Below are positions 11,189 to 23,853 of a DNA stretch of 64,000 nucleotides, one piece after another. Origin of the DNA: Termitomyces sp. T153 (taxonomy: Eukaryota; Basidiomycota; Agaricomycetes; Agaricales; Lyophyllaceae); NCBI GenBank assembly GCA_018296165.2, contig JACKQL020000056.1:268872-332871 (forward strand), written 5' to 3'. How positions within the stretch are numbered: the first letter of the stretch is position 1; each line of letters opens with the position of its first letter. Both the position numbers and the translations under genes were made by a program. The notes under the pieces are model-generated. The model was not told where the DNA came from. It saw nothing but the letters and a program-made list of their open reading frames with translations, and did not search any database.

Positions 11189-14100
11189 TCATGTGCAATC
11201 CTGTATCCCAAGCAATGTGCATAATTTTGAGAATTTTGAAGTGAGGAGTGCCTTGGTAAAGGTGTCTACAATGTTATCCTCAGTATTGATGGAGCATATT
11301 GTTAGCTTGTTTGAGGTGATGTGCTCCTGTAGGAAATGATATTTTATGTTGATGGGTTTTACATCTTGGTGAAACATCAGGTCTTCCAATAAGTTTATGG
11401 CCAAGTTGTTGTTGCAGAGAAGGGTGGTGGCACTGGCTGGAGTGTGTCCTATTGTTGACATCATGGCTTGCAGCCAGATGCATTCCTGAGTGGCCTCAAA
11501 AGCAGCCATATACTCTGCTTTGCACAAGGACACTGCTACCATCTGCTGTTTATACATTGACCACAAGATAACTCCTGTGCCCAGAGTCCATGCATAGCCC
11601 CCCACACTCCTCCTTGAGTCTAAACAGTTCACCCAGTCCAAATCCATGAAGCCTAAGAGTGTGATTGGCTGATTTTCACCCAGCAACAATTTCATAGTAC
11701 ACATACCTTTGAGGTAGCAAAGGGTCTGCACTGCTGCATACCAATGTGTCTGGGTATAAAAGTCCAGGTATTGCAATAGCTGCTGCATGGTGTATTGGAT
11801 GTCTGGGTGAGTCAATATGGCCAGCCATAGTAGTCCCCCCACCAGTTGCCTGTAGGGCAGCTGCAAGATCTTATTGCACTCACCTTGTGGCAACTTGAAA
11901 GTATCTGCATGTCTGAGCTTAGTTCTGGGGTCCATGGGCAGCAACAGTGGCATTGCATTTGATTGACCAAATTGCTTTACTAGCCTGTCAATGAGTACTG
12001 TCTGTGATAGATGGACTTGGTGAGTGTCATGATCCTAGTTCACAGCAATACTCAGAATGTGCTTAGGCATACCAAGGTCTGCAATTGTCCAGACACTCTC
12101 CATCTCCTGTTTAAAGACCTCATTTGCCACCTTCATGCTTGCAATGGCCAAGAAGTTGTCCACATGTATCCCAACAATCACTGTCCCTGCATCAGTCTTT
12201 CTATAGTAGATACATGCCTCACATGCCAATTGTGTAAACCCCCACTTCTTCATATGTCCATCTAAGGTCTTGTTCAATATCTGGCCTGCCTGCTTCATCC
12301 CATATAGCCCCTTCATCAGCTGGCAAACCCAGTTTTCCTTTCCTTCCTCCTTGAATCCCCACAACTGCTCCATAAAGACCATTTCATCTTTGGGTAGGAC
12401 ACCATTCAAGAAGGTTGTCTTAACATCAATCTGATTTGTGTCCCATCCCATCATGGCTGCCAAGTGTAGTAAAATCCTCCAGGATTCTGCATGTGCAGTT
12501 GGTGAGGTGGTTAATGTGTAATCTTTGCTGTAGACCTGGTTAAAGCCCTGCACCACATGACATGTCTTGAACCTGGTGATCCTCTCATTTTCATCATGCT
12601 TGATTGAAAAGACTGGCTTGCCTTTTAGGATATGATGCCCCTTGGAGATGTCTTCTCATGGCACTAACTTCCACACTCTCATCTCCTTCAAAGACCTGAG
12701 TTTGTCTCAGTACAATTCCTCCTATCTAGGTCTGTCTGGGGAGTTTTTTGCTTCCTCCCATGTCCTTGGGGCATCAAGGTCAGCATCAGGGTCCAATTCT
12801 AGTAGGTTCTTGATCATATTAAGTGCTGACAGTATTTGATCAAGATCAAGGTCTTGGCCTTCCCCCACTTTGATGTCATCCACTCAGCTTGTCCTGGCCC
12901 CACTGCTTCCCTGGAAAAAATTCTGCACTTGCCTCTTGCACCCACTCTCCTGCCTCTCTTGACTCTCTCACAGCCCTCTGTGTGCAAGTTACCCCCCAAT
13001 CTCCTCCACTTGCCTTCTCTGTCAGGACTACCATTCTCATTGATTGGCAAACCTGAGGCTCCTGTGGATCAGTGACCATGTCTGGCTGTTCTGCATGTTG
13101 TTCCTCATACAGTGTTTCTGGTACCTGCTCATGAATAACTGGGGTGTCATCATCATTTTTGGTATGCTGGATGGGAGCAACCATGGTGCTCCTGGCAATG
13201 GATGTCATACTGGGAAAGTAGGAGTCAACTCCATGGGTGTCTGGATGTTGAATTTGAGTCAGTGTTGGGTGTGGATTGTCATTGTGACTTTTGATAAAGT
13301 GAACATTGTATGAGCTATAGACCTCTGTAGTGGTTTGGTCATAGCAACAGTAGGCCTTTGAGTCGGGGTCATATCTAATAAGGATGCATTTGATGGAGTG
13401 CTCATATATCTTGGGATTGTGTTTATTTTGGATCAGGACAAAGACTCGACATCCTATTTCATGGACATATGAGTAATATGGCTTCTTGTTGTGCCACAAT
13501 CCATCCAGGGTGACATCTCACACTGCTGACATCTTGGTCTTCCTGTGGAGATGTGTTGCTGTCAGGTAAAATTTGTCCCAGAGGTATGTTGGGCATTTTG
13601 CTGCTAGCCTCATTGCCTGAGCCTTTCTCATAAGGGTCCAATGCATTTGTTCCACACACTCAATATGTGCAGATGTGTATGGTGCCCCAACCTCTAGTAT
13701 GATCCCCTTCTTCTTGTACCACTTCTTGTGTTCAATACCATTAAACTCACCATCCTGTCCAGTTTGCAGGATCTTCAGGCATAGTCCTGTCTCATTTTCA
13801 TGCACTGTAATCCATGCCCTCAGCTCATCAAAACTGTCATCTTCAGTCTCCAGTGGGATTGACCATGGCTTATGTGTGTAATTGTCAACAACATTCATTA
13901 TATAATTATTTCTTGTGCAAGATGTAATGGTGGACTGCCTGGTAAGATCCACCCAGACCTTCTCCAATTTCCTTGTTGACCTATGCCCCTCCCCCTCCTC
14001 CCTCTCCTTTGGTACTGGTGTCCTGGTCTGTTTACCAAGGATGCAATAGTCACATTTCAGCGGTTTGGAGGGAAAGGTAGATGGCATACCTTGGATTATG

Positions 14101-15920
14101 CCTGCACATGCCATTTGCATGATGGTAGTTCATGTGCCCAAGTCTCAGGTGCCATGAGTGGAGGTTAGGTGATGAGTGTATAGAAAGGCATGATCACCAT
14201 ATAGGTCAAGTGTATAGAGGCCTCATCCCTGGAGAAGGGTGCCAGTTGCTACGAGCTGTCCAGTGGTTTTCTTGATCAGGGAAGTGCCAATGTTGTTAAA
14301 GGTTGTGGTTATGCCAATCTGCTTGGCATCTTACTCATGGACAGTAACTTAACCACAGACTTTGGTACATGGAGAGCATTGTTGAGTTCCAAGTAGGCTC
14401 CTCCTCCAAGGAGTAGCCTCATGGTTCTGATGCCTGTTGCTGCAATCAAGGATCTGCCAACTCCCCAGATAGCTCTTTCTCTAATTGGGGTGATGGAGGT
14501 GAAGTTGCTGATGTTGGGAAAAATGTGTACAGTCACCCTAGAGTCTAGGAAGAAGGGGTATTTGTGAGTACTGTTTTCACATGATAAGGCCATGTCTTGG
14601 AGAGGCTCAGGTTGAATGTGCTTATCCCAGTTGATGTTGGCCCTAGGCTCCTCTACCATGATCCATGCATCAAATTCAAGTCCCTCAACTTTGGCTAGGG
14701 GTTGGCTGGATGATATCACATCTGTGGTTAGTACTGTGAACTCTAGTTTTGGTGTGGTGGTTATTGTTGTCTGTGTTGCTAGGTAGGCCACAATGATCTC
14801 AGAGTCACCTTCTAAAGTGCATGCCCTGCCCCCCATTGGTGTGAAGGTGATCTTTGAAGACTTCTTCTTTTCTTTCTCCTTCTTCAGATTTTCATAGTAC
14901 ACAATGTGGGCTCTCTTCAACTTCTCAACTGTCTTCCCTTCCATGGCACCTCTATCAAGAATGCATCATGGGGCAGTGTGGCCCATGTAGATCTGTACCA
15001 GGCACTTGCATGCCTTGCATGTTGAGCAAGTCAGATTGCTTCCCCTGAACAGTTTTGTGGCAAATGCAGTGAGGTTTGTGTCCTGGGATGTTGAGCCAGA
15101 CTTATTGGCATCCAGCAGAGTCTGTTCTCCCTCCAGGAACTGACATATGTTGGCAGTTCCATATTTCTTTGTCTCCCCAGCCTGCCCCAGATCTCATGAG
15201 ATGATCAACCAACTGTGTGCAAATGACTAGTCTGACAGGACAGATAGCATGGCAAGCAACTTCAGAAGGTCCTTCGTCACCTCCCCAGCATTGAATGCAT
15301 GGTCATCTTCTCAGAAATTGTGTCAATCATCCTTGTCAATGGTTTGGACATTGTGCACTTCATTGTGAGGGCTTCTTGCAGGAGACAGACCTGCTTCATG
15401 GGGACAGTGCTGCCATGGTGCCCCTTCAGATAGGTCCAGAGGGAGACAGGGTCATCCTCCTCCACACAGAGCTTCTGCTCTGCCAGAGACAAGTCCTCTT
15501 GATAAAAGAACATGCCAACTGCTTATTCAACATCCATGCATAAAAGGCCCATGGCTCATGTGTGGAATCTGGGGAGGGCAGTGTATCAAAGACATAGTTC
15601 CACAGTTGGACCATCAACAGCTCAAGTTTCATAGTATATGCCAAGTCAAAATACTTCCCATTGTCCCTATCCAGAACATGTCCAGACCATGATGACATAA
15701 TTTTCCTCACAGGGTGAATGATAGGGTTACTAGAATTATCCACCATGCACATTTCAGCTTTCCTGGTGGATGACAGCATCTCCTCTTGCATGCTCTCGCT
15801 AGCCAGTGCCATTGGTGCAATGCCCAGAAGAATACAAAGAGAGTCTAGCAGATGTACGTGATGTTCATGTAAATAACAAAAGGATAGATCAAGATCAGGC
15901 ACTTGGCCTGGCAATAGCAA
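11189..15920 (-). pseudogene. copia-2 gag-pol pseudogene
   Basis: From 5' to 3' on the minus strand: Gag (15920-14950); protease with LDSRVTVHIF near 14545, where the catalytic-loop Gly is Arg; integrase (14120-13518) beginning around CDYCILGKQTRTPVP, continuing into a C-terminal part (13499-12876); RT (12556-12035) with QIDVKTTFLNG and a catalytic box HVDN at 12155-12166 in place of YVDD; RNase H (11953-11189) with GYAWTLGTG and CKAEYMAAFEA. Several frames are over 170 codons, but shifts and active-site losses show that it is dead. Confidence 0.85.
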
Positions 15921-15995
15921 GTAAGTGTTTCTGCCGCAGATGTGTCAAAGTAAGGATTCGCTCCTCAAAGTTCAAAACAGCAACAACCAATAACC

Positions 15996-16274
15996 TGTTG
16001 GTAGGTGAATCCTATAACACACATAAGTTCCTCGTTCTTGTATAAGTGACTCCATTCTGTACCTATAACACACGTAAGTTCTAGGTACAGTGTAAGTAAG
16101 ATATCCGAATATATGTGAATCAATTTTACTCACCCTCAGTCTCGTATAAGTGACTGAGGGTGCTCGAATGTCTTGTGAGTACATATGTCCTTTTTGTGTC
16201 CTTTGTTCTTTTGTCGAGCGCTCCGGCCTCAATCTAGGCACACTCACGGTGACCCTGACTGCCGGATTGCAACA
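15996..16274 (-). repeat. 5' LTR of copia-2
   Basis: 279 bp. It retains CpG at several places (for example gtcgagcgctccggc) where the 3' LTR reads TG or CA. That gives a direct record of CpG decay between sister LTRs. It is followed by the CAGTT duplicate. Confidence 0.9.
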
Positions 16275-16338
16275 CAGTTTTTGGCATTCATGGCTTACAG
16301 TTTTTAACCAGTTTTCAAGGTATATTTGAACACACCAA

Positions 16339-17060
16339 CTATATAATGCTTTTTGCCTGTCTCATGGTATGAGACAGGCATATCACCATGTTCAGTTCTT
16401 CATCTACTTTCCTCGATATATCTCTGTGTCCTTTGTATTTGGGGCACTCCCTTATTACGTGTTCACGTGTTTGGTATCTTTTGCCGCACGGGCACCTAGT
16501 GGTTTCAGTAGGTACAAATTTAGCATAGTACTCACCTATGTAAGAGTGGCGTGTGCAACATTGAGCAAATAGTTCTCTCGGGAGTTCCTTAACATGTTTC
16601 CGAAGTTTGGCACTTGGGCGTAACTTGTTTGCCAGTGCAAACCCTCCCGTGAGGGGGGGGGGGTATCTTCGCCATATTGCCCTCCAAGTTTTTGAGGACT
16701 CGTTCCTTCGTTTGTCTTTTTGCGTGGGTGAGTGTGACGTACTTAGTTTGCCACTTTTGGGCTCCTTCTTTTGCCGCTTCATCTGCCCTCTCGTTACCCT
16801 CGACCTCTTTGTGTCACCGTTCGGTCCGGTCGTTCATCTAGGAACTCGTTGACTGAGTGTAAGAACGATCGCATGAATCTTGGGCAGGCCATATCTTTCA
16901 CGCCATATATGCTTCATACCGCTGCTGAGTTATCTGCAAATAGGTATAGATTAGTTATACTGTGGGTTTTCCTTGCTATGTCCGTCGCGATTTTTGCTGC
17001 AACTGTGAGTCCTGTCATTTCGGCATCGTATACTTCTGCTGTCTGTTCCTCGTGATCATA
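16339..17060 (-). mobile_element. 5'-truncated LINE: RNase H domain and C-terminal zinc-finger-like region
   Basis: On the minus strand the sequence reads an RNase H fold: AEVYDAEMTGL (first acidic residue), LYLFADNSAAV (second), then NERADEAAKEGA (third). It continues into a region with TRCPCGKRYQTREHVIRECP, the cysteine/histidine motif usual at the end of fungal LINE ORF2 or stand-alone RNase H proteins. One in-frame TGA follows SAAV at a site expected to be CGA, and a frameshift separates the two halves. No RT lies upstream, so the copy is 5'-truncated as LINEs usually are. Copia-2 inserted just beyond its 3' side. Confidence 0.75.
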
Positions 17061-17735
17061 ACAATTATGAAGAAACCCGTTGATCTATGAAGACATTCCT
17101 GGCATTTTATGGGTGTTCGGCAGGTGTTTAGTAATTCCTTGCTTATCATGTTATCTGAAGTTGTGAGGGGGATTCCGTTCATTATGGGAATCCTGATCGA
17201 TGAAATCGATGGGGCCTAACATGGTCTCACTAGATCATGGATCAATGGTGATCCACAAATTTTTGACACATCGAAAGGCCAAGGTATTTACATTCCTCCG
17301 ATGTTTCAGTGAGGAATTGATTGACAGTCCAATATTAAACCCGGCATGAGCGTAACATCACTAAAGTTACAGTCAGCATCCTTGGCATATGCATGGGAAA
17401 ATCTAACGGAAAGAAGCTTAAGGCTGTATAATATCCATAGCTGCGGCACGTGGAAACGATAAAGGCACACTCCGATCCTGAGATCGCACTGCCTACCTAC
17501 TCCATTCACCGATATTGTCGCCAACCTCCACTTTTAGGTCCATCTGAAACTTGTGACAATGGCATGATTTTCATTGCCATGCGCTTGAAGCCTACCGGAT
17601 ACAGCCATGCGCGAACGATGCTGATCTTGATAGGAACATCTCGCGGCCAAGCAACCTTTATAAGGCGTAAGTTTGAGTTAGTGTTACTATCTAATAAGTC
17701 CCACCGAGACCATTGTGATCAATCGCCTGTTTACT
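17061..17735. other. Intergenic / MIOX upstream region
   Basis: CpG-normal host DNA. Small open frames on both strands show no similarity to anything I know. It should hold the MIOX promoter; the sequence ataaggcgtaag lies about 75 bp before the start codon. Confidence 0.45.
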
Positions 17736-18989
17736 ATGCCGACTACAGTCAGTGGACGTGACCTTGACATGACGTCGGACGCGATTGACGAAGGTACTTT
17801 GACATACTCAATCAAGAACCACTGCTGACTGCTTGCATCAGTCAACGTTTTGAAGGGTCGACTCTGGGACGATGAGTCCCAATTTGACGCCGACAAAAAC
17901 AAAGAACAGTTCAGAAACTATGAATCTGCTTGCGACCGCGTGAAGAACTTCTACAAGGAACAACATGGTACTTCTACCGATTCATAGGTCTTGATATTCG
18001 TTCTTGATGTCTTTTTTCGCAGAGAAGCAAACTGTGGAATTCAATATTCAGGCTCGTGTCAACTTCAAGAAGAGAACGCGTGCCCGAATGGGTATTTGGG
18101 AAGCCATGGAAATGCTGAACACGCTGATAGACGAATCGGATCCAGACGTCAGTCACGATCATTCGCGTGTATTCTACTTTAATGCCTTATTATTCAGACC
18201 TCATTATCACAAATTGAACATCTGCTCCAGACGGCTGAGGCTATTCGAAGGGACGGGAAACCTGAGTGGATGCAGGTACGTGTAGTAATTGGTTCTTCGT
18301 GTCTCATGTAACATGCGGCATTCTAAGATTGCTGGACTGGTTCATGATCTCGGCAAGCTACTGCTCCTTTTCGGATCTGAAGGACAATGGGATGTCGTCG
18401 GTGTGAGTAATCGTGGATAATTTTTTAATGTTTTGTACTCACCGAAGATTCCAGGATACCTTCGGTAGAACAGCTCATATCTTCGTCTTTCGAAAGCACT
18501 AATGCGCCTTCCCTAGTCGTTGGCTGCCAATTTTCGGAAAAGATAATCTATCCAGATACATTCGCTGCAAATCCAGATTATCATGACGAGGTATATTCCA
18601 CCAAGTACGGTATCTATGAGCCACACTGTGGACTTGATAACGTTATGTTGTCTTGGGGACATGACGAAGTAAGTATTAGGCATGGTAATAGCCCGTCCGC
18701 GGTGTTTCATACAACTCCTCAGTATCTTTTTCATGTCTTGAAAGATCAAAGCACGTTGCCAGAGGAGGCACTTGCTATGATCCGTTATCACAGCTTCTAT
18801 CCCTGGCATCGGGAAGGCGCGTACTCACATCTCACCAACGAGAAGGATGAAAGAATTCTTGCTGCTGTCCGGACCTTTAACCCTTATGATCTGTATAGCA
18901 AGTCGGACGCACCTTGCGACGCTACCAAACTCCGTCCCTACTACGAGGGCTTGATAGCGAAGTTCTTCCCCCCAATAATTGACTGGTGA
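17736..18989 (+). CDS. MIOX: Inositol oxygenase (myo-inositol to D-glucuronate), 8 exons
   Basis: Non-heme di-iron oxygenase of the cytosol that opens myo-inositol to glucuronate, the first step of inositol catabolism. Exons: 17736-17793, 17842-17967, 18023-18147, 18198-18275, 18328-18402, 18455-18464, 18517-18668, 18723-18989. They total 891 nt, or 296 aa plus stop, normal for the family. Introns are 48-55 nt, all GT-AG. Iron ligands are in place: the His in [16 protein letters not shown] in LVHDLGK, His in SWGHDE, His in RYHSFYPWH and Asp in FNPYDLY. The DEKDKEQF-like N-terminal segment (KNKEQFRNY) is also typical. Exon 6 is only 10 nt. The start is the first ATG giving a closed frame through all splice phases. 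Gene intact. Confidence 0.95.
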
Positions 18990-19148
18990 CGACTAATTCC
19001 TCATTTATATTGTCTTTCCCACTACCTCATCTTACTGACAAACCTAATTATTTTGTACATAATAATAAACCTTAATTTGTAAGAGATTAGATGAGATAAG
19101 ATACGCACTCAATGAACTGTCATCAAACTCTCTCTACGTCGAACCGTC

Positions 19149-20303
19149 ATGTCTGCACCGGAGAGTACGCTTCCGTATCCTCCCATACACAAAGACAAGA
19201 AATTTATCGTACTATCCGATTGGTCAGTCTGTGGAATCTGGTTCCTGCTGTTCCTTGCCGATATTTTCGAGCTCACAGGGATGGTACCATTACTACTCGA
19301 GACTCAAACGACTGTCAGCGTGGCACAACACTGCTTGAATGATCGCTGATTTCTCAGAATTAGATATGACGGATCACCTTGGATATGGGTGTGAAAAACG
19401 GAGGAAAGGAAATCTTGATATATTGACCGGTCGCACGACGTTCAGGCAAGTAACACCCAGGCGACATAGAGATATATCATTCTCATTTTATCATTAATCA
19501 AGGGAGTCATTTCGAGAAATGTTAGAGAGCGTTTCGACGGCAGGACACACATTTGAAGAATGTAAAGAGGTTCTTCGCGAAAGTTCGTCCCTTCAAACAG
19601 GTTAGACTTCTGTTAAATCCAATCGATCCTTCAGACATCAAACTCGATCCGGGATTCAAAGATTTCTATGCTTGGTGCAAAGGGAATGATGTTCCAGTGA
19701 TCATCGTGTCCAGGTAAGCTGCTTGTCGCTCAATGTTTCTATCTTATTGCTGAAGTCATTACGCCCCTAGTGGAATGGCACCATTGATCCGCGCAGTCCT
19801 TTCTAACCTCATCGGTGAAGAATCTGCTAATGAAATTGAAATTATTTCAAATGATGTGACAATCCACCCTGATGGTAAATGGGAAATCAAATACCGTCAT
19901 CCATCCAGGTAAGTCGGGACTGTCTCCGAGCTTCAGAGCGCTGGTTACTGACGGTGCTTCACAGTGGGTTCGGACACGACAAATCGCAGGCAATTCTGCC
20001 ATACCGCGCTCTCCCCAACCCACCCACTCTCTTTTTTTTCGGAGATGGTGTATCAGGTTGTTTGTCGTGATCTCATTGAGATGGACTCGCTGTCTGATAT
20101 AGGCTTTTGTAGATATTTCGGCTGCCAGACATGCTGATCTACTCTTCGTGAAAGTTACGAGCAGTGGGGATAATGACTTGTCCTCGTATTGTACTCGGGA
20201 GGGCATCACGCATGTACTATTCGAAGACTTTTCACGTGCACTTCCGGTGGTCAAGTCCGTTGTTGCAGGGGACAAGACAGTTGCGGAAGTCCTCGACAGA
20301 TAA
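19149..20303 (+). CDS. HAD-superfamily phosphatase (MtnX/phosphoserine-phosphatase-like), 8 exons
   Basis: A small phosphatase of the haloacid dehalogenase superfamily. Exons: 19149-19222, 19279-19313, 19364-19445, 19503-19582, 19635-19713, 19771-19908, 19965-20056, 20113-20303. They total 771 nt, or 256 aa plus stop. Motif I is SDWDGTITTRDS (nucleophile Asp plus DGT), motif II IIVSSGM, a Lys follows in GFGHDKSQ, and motif IV is FFFGDGVSD. Similar fungal proteins are annotated as HAD-like or 2,3-diketo-5-methylthio-phosphopentane phosphatase-like; the substrate is not known from sequence. Intron 3 is GC-AG (gcaagt donor at 19446); using the nearby GT donor instead runs into a stop. It lies 159 bp downstream of MIOX on the same strand. 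Confidence 0.92.
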
Positions 20304-20844
20304 GGTCAAAAGACATAAGTAAACTAGACAATTTAGATACTAGTTCTCTAGAGTTATGTAATCGCCATCTATTCCCGACTCTCTTACATAAGTAAAGAGA
20401 CGAGGGTTATTCCCCGCTACGTCAGTACAGGGTTCTTTCGAAAAATTCCCGACGTTAGTAGAAGGTCTTGTAGGCCCTATCGAAAATTCGCTAAGCGTTT
20501 TCTGACTTGTTATTTGAGGACGTACATATCACCCTAATTCACTGCAACCATTTGAATGTCTTTGTTTCCTCTCAAATAAAGTTTTTTGCACCAGCCTCTA
20601 AATTGGTTTGCCTGTCCAGGCACACTTGGACTTTTCCGATGCAACATTTTCATTGTTGTTGGTAACCGTATTTTTGGTCTTCATGGTATACAACTCGGCG
20701 CAGAAGTAAATATGATTTAGGTACATAGAACGTTACATACAGCAAGCAATTGTTCTCAAGAGGAGATTCGAAAACCAAATCTGGTTTTGACAGAAACAAA
20801 TTCAGAAATAAAAATTTGAAATGTAGTGGGCTACTTGATTGTAG

Positions 20845-21068
20845 GATGCTCCGGCACTGCTGGCAGCCAACCATGTTTCCCAAGGGAAAATTTGGTAAAG
20901 AAACCTGTTATACCATTTCTGGACAGTGTATTTTCGATGGAAAAAGGCTCTAAACAATGGTAGAAGCCTTTTTCCAAAGGAAAAATCTGTCAAAGAAATG
21001 GTATGACAGGTTTCTTTTCTAATTCTTTCACTGGAAACAGGTTCCAGTGCCAGCAGTGTGGAATGCTC
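20845..21068. repeat. Large imperfect palindrome (fold-back / MITE-like)
   Basis: Three nested stems: CACTGCTGGCA at 20855-20865 with 21048-21058; 20897-20920 with 20994-21017 (AAAGAAACCTGT..., one mismatch); and GGAAAAAGGCT at 20939-20949 with 20965-20975, closing a 15-nt loop. Together they fold about 220 nt into one hairpin. It could be a fold-back transposon remnant or a hairpin RNA precursor. Confidence 0.75.
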
Positions 21069-22869
21069 GAGCTGTCAAACAATCTGCAAGGCACTTGGAT
21101 TATATAATCGTTCTAGAGGTTTCAAGACCTTTCCCTTGTCAAGCAGACAACAAATCAACATGACCAACTCTTACAGTGTTTAACAAATGTATAGGCATAT
21201 AATGAACACCTCTCCAGAACATACAGAATACAATTCTATGAGCATATTTGTGGATTTCTAAGCTTTGACTTTTCTAGACTCCATTCAATGCAGTTATTCA
21301 GGCACAATTAGTACATTCTAGTATTGGGGCTGGGCTAAATATTTGTTCCAGGGAACATATCAAAAACAGCTTCACAGAAGCAAAGGAACTGGCAGAGCAT
21401 ATTCAAACTCTGTAGTATTACAACCCAGTGTTCACATAATGTGACATGCAACACAAACAGTAGTTGCCCACCAGAGGTTATTCACCATTTTATACACTAC
21501 TCATGGCATTTCATGAGTGCCCATTAATAGAACTTGACTGGGAAGGCTGCTGTGTGGGATGCTTGTCATCAAAAAGCTCTTTGCAGATTTTCCAATAGAC
21601 TGGTACCACTTGTACAAGCCTTGAGAGGAGGGACTGGTGCAACTAAGTTTGAGTTTTGCAGAGAAAAACATGTTATCAATAAAAGCATGTCTGATATCCT
21701 GACAATCCAAATTGAATAACTCATCAAGGACAGGACATTAAAATGGGTTAAGAATTGTTATAGCTTGGGTACATGTTTTGATATGTTTGAGTGATAGCAG
21801 AGTGGTTGGATGCATTACAGATAGAAAAGATGTGAGCATTGTTGCAACAATCCCCAAATTTGCAGTGCCCTGTGAGGCTGTGGTTGAAACAGATGGATTG
21901 ACCAGAGGTAACCTGCAAGAGTTAGTTGCTTTGGAAGGTAGAGGTGTTCTGCTTTGGATGGTGATAATTTGCAGCTACAGACTTCCTCACATCAAAGACA
22001 ACAGGCCATGCAGGGGACTTGTAGTCTGCCTTCCAGAAAAGGGCTGATGTGATTGGAATTTTGGAGATGCACCATCAAGCACCAAATCAGGGTCAACTGA
22101 CAAAGGTTTATGAGTATATTATCTTGAATGGTGCAAGACTGGTTCCTGAAGCAAAACAGAACCTGGTCAATATTATGCAGGACTTGATGGATAAACTCCA
22201 AGCTAAATGGACTTACATGGCAACATAGTAGAAGAAATCAAGAAAGTCTGAGAATGAGCAAGCACAGCAGAGGCAAAGAGAGGATGACTCACAAGATGTG
22301 GCAGAGGAAGAAGAGAATGATTGAAGAATACTCAATCAGGCTAAGGAAAGCTCACATGCACAAGCTGTATGTACTCCAATACTCCTTCCATTTAGCAGCT
22401 AATCCATTCTCATATAATCAGGCTCTGAAAGTGCAAATTAGAAAGTGAGTATACACTGATATGCTGGCCTCAAAACTGGACCAGTGAAAGTACTAAAATA
22501 ATAAGAAAAAGTCTCTTCTATATACCAAAATGAGTGAAAACTATAAGCCAAAACATCAAAAACTATAGATGTGAAGAGACATACCTTAAAATACTAGGTA
22601 CTACCACTCACACAACACTGAGGATGATTAGACCAAAGCAGATATGTCAGAATCACAGTGATCAAAAGAGATCATGTGCTGACAAAAAGCTGAGTCTGTG
22701 GCAGTGCATAGGCTGAGATGGCAATTTCAGATCACAATCTGAGATCAGCCATCAAAGCCAGCAAGCCTCTGCATAATTTCCTTGAAGCATTCCACTGATT
22801 CACACCCTGAAAACAACATGTGTGCTTAAGTTTCTCAAAATACTATTGAGTCCCAAAATGACCAAGAAC

Positions 22870-23100
22870 AATGGCACAGACAGGTAGGCAGAAAAGGCCA
22901 AAAGTTAGGCTGGAACAACAAGGACAGCCCCAGGGTAAACCAGTGTACAACATACCTGACCAGCCACAAAAACATGTGGATAGCATATTGGTCCATGCAC
23001 CAATGATAAGCTATAAAAGAGGGAGGATTTCAAAGGAAAAAAGACAGGCATTCTACATACCACAGCTTGGATAACCCCAGGGAGCACTTATCTTAGGCTC
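22870..23100 (+). repeat. Second copy of the dispersed repeat seen at 4802-5047
   Basis: Shares 'aaaacatgtggata' and 'ccccagggagca' with the minus strand of 4802-5047 in the same order and spacing. The reading frame here is 67 codons (LVHAPMISYKRG...). Nature unknown; probably the same transposon family. Confidence 0.45.
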
Positions 23101-23853
23101 ATGAGTATAATAGAGGCTTCAGGTTTATTATTTTATTTGAATAATTTAAATTGAACCCTGTTTGACAAGTCTGACCTGGTCTTACTTGTAGAACCAAATC
23201 AAATAAAATCCTATTCATTATCTACATTCTATCAAGTTGAGTTAGTGTAACTCAAGGCCTGAGAATCATTGTGAATTGGAGATCTTGCTGAGTTTGAAAA
23301 CACAGCTGAACTCATGAAATCACATCAACACATCTCTAAAATATGACAATATGTTCATCTTGAATGCAATGTCTGATTGTAAAGATGATCTTGAGCACTG
23401 ACCAGATGAACCATTTCACTATATCACATGATCAGATGAGCACCAGACTAATGAAGTGTTACTGTAAGAAATTGCAATCCTGTATGAGAATTCTGCTAAT
23501 CTAAAGAAATAGGTCATTAAGCTGTATAAAAAGATTGACAAACTGCCTGATCCCTTACCTGTCAAAGAGAAGGCTTGTGAAAAACAGTATGCCAAACATG
23601 AAGCATAACAAATTCTTTAAATCACTGTTTGAGAATCCTATCATGAAGCAATGTCAATTCCATCTCTCCAGCAGCATGTCCATTAAAGTTGACTTTCTTG
23701 AGTTGACCATTGAATTGTTTAAAGGCAAATAGCCACCATGCATAAGCAGGGCTAAAGTGCTTTGAATACTTGTAATGCATTGTCAGATGATAGTTTAGCT
23801 TTGCCAGGGGACTTCTATTTCCAACCTCCATGGCTTGTTCCAGCACTTCCACA

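Larger units (their letters stand above)
10877..16274 (-). mobile_element. Ty1/copia retrotransposon copia-2, both LTRs present
   Basis: Reverse-oriented element with LTRs at 15996-16274 (5' LTR on this strand) and 10877-11157 (3' LTR), both TGTTGCAATC...ACCTACCAACA. The target duplication CAGTT is at 10872-10876 and 16275-16279. A ggtgaggaggag purine tract precedes the 3' LTR, and the primer-binding region begins ggttattgg. Internal order is again gag-PR-IN-RT-RH. It keeps longer open frames than copia-1. Its 5' LTR retains several CpG that the 3' LTR has lost. Confidence 0.93.

Noticed and set aside
17450..17761. 103-codon frame overlapping the MIOX start
   Set aside because: No similarity, and it conflicts with the well-supported MIOX exon 1 in another frame.
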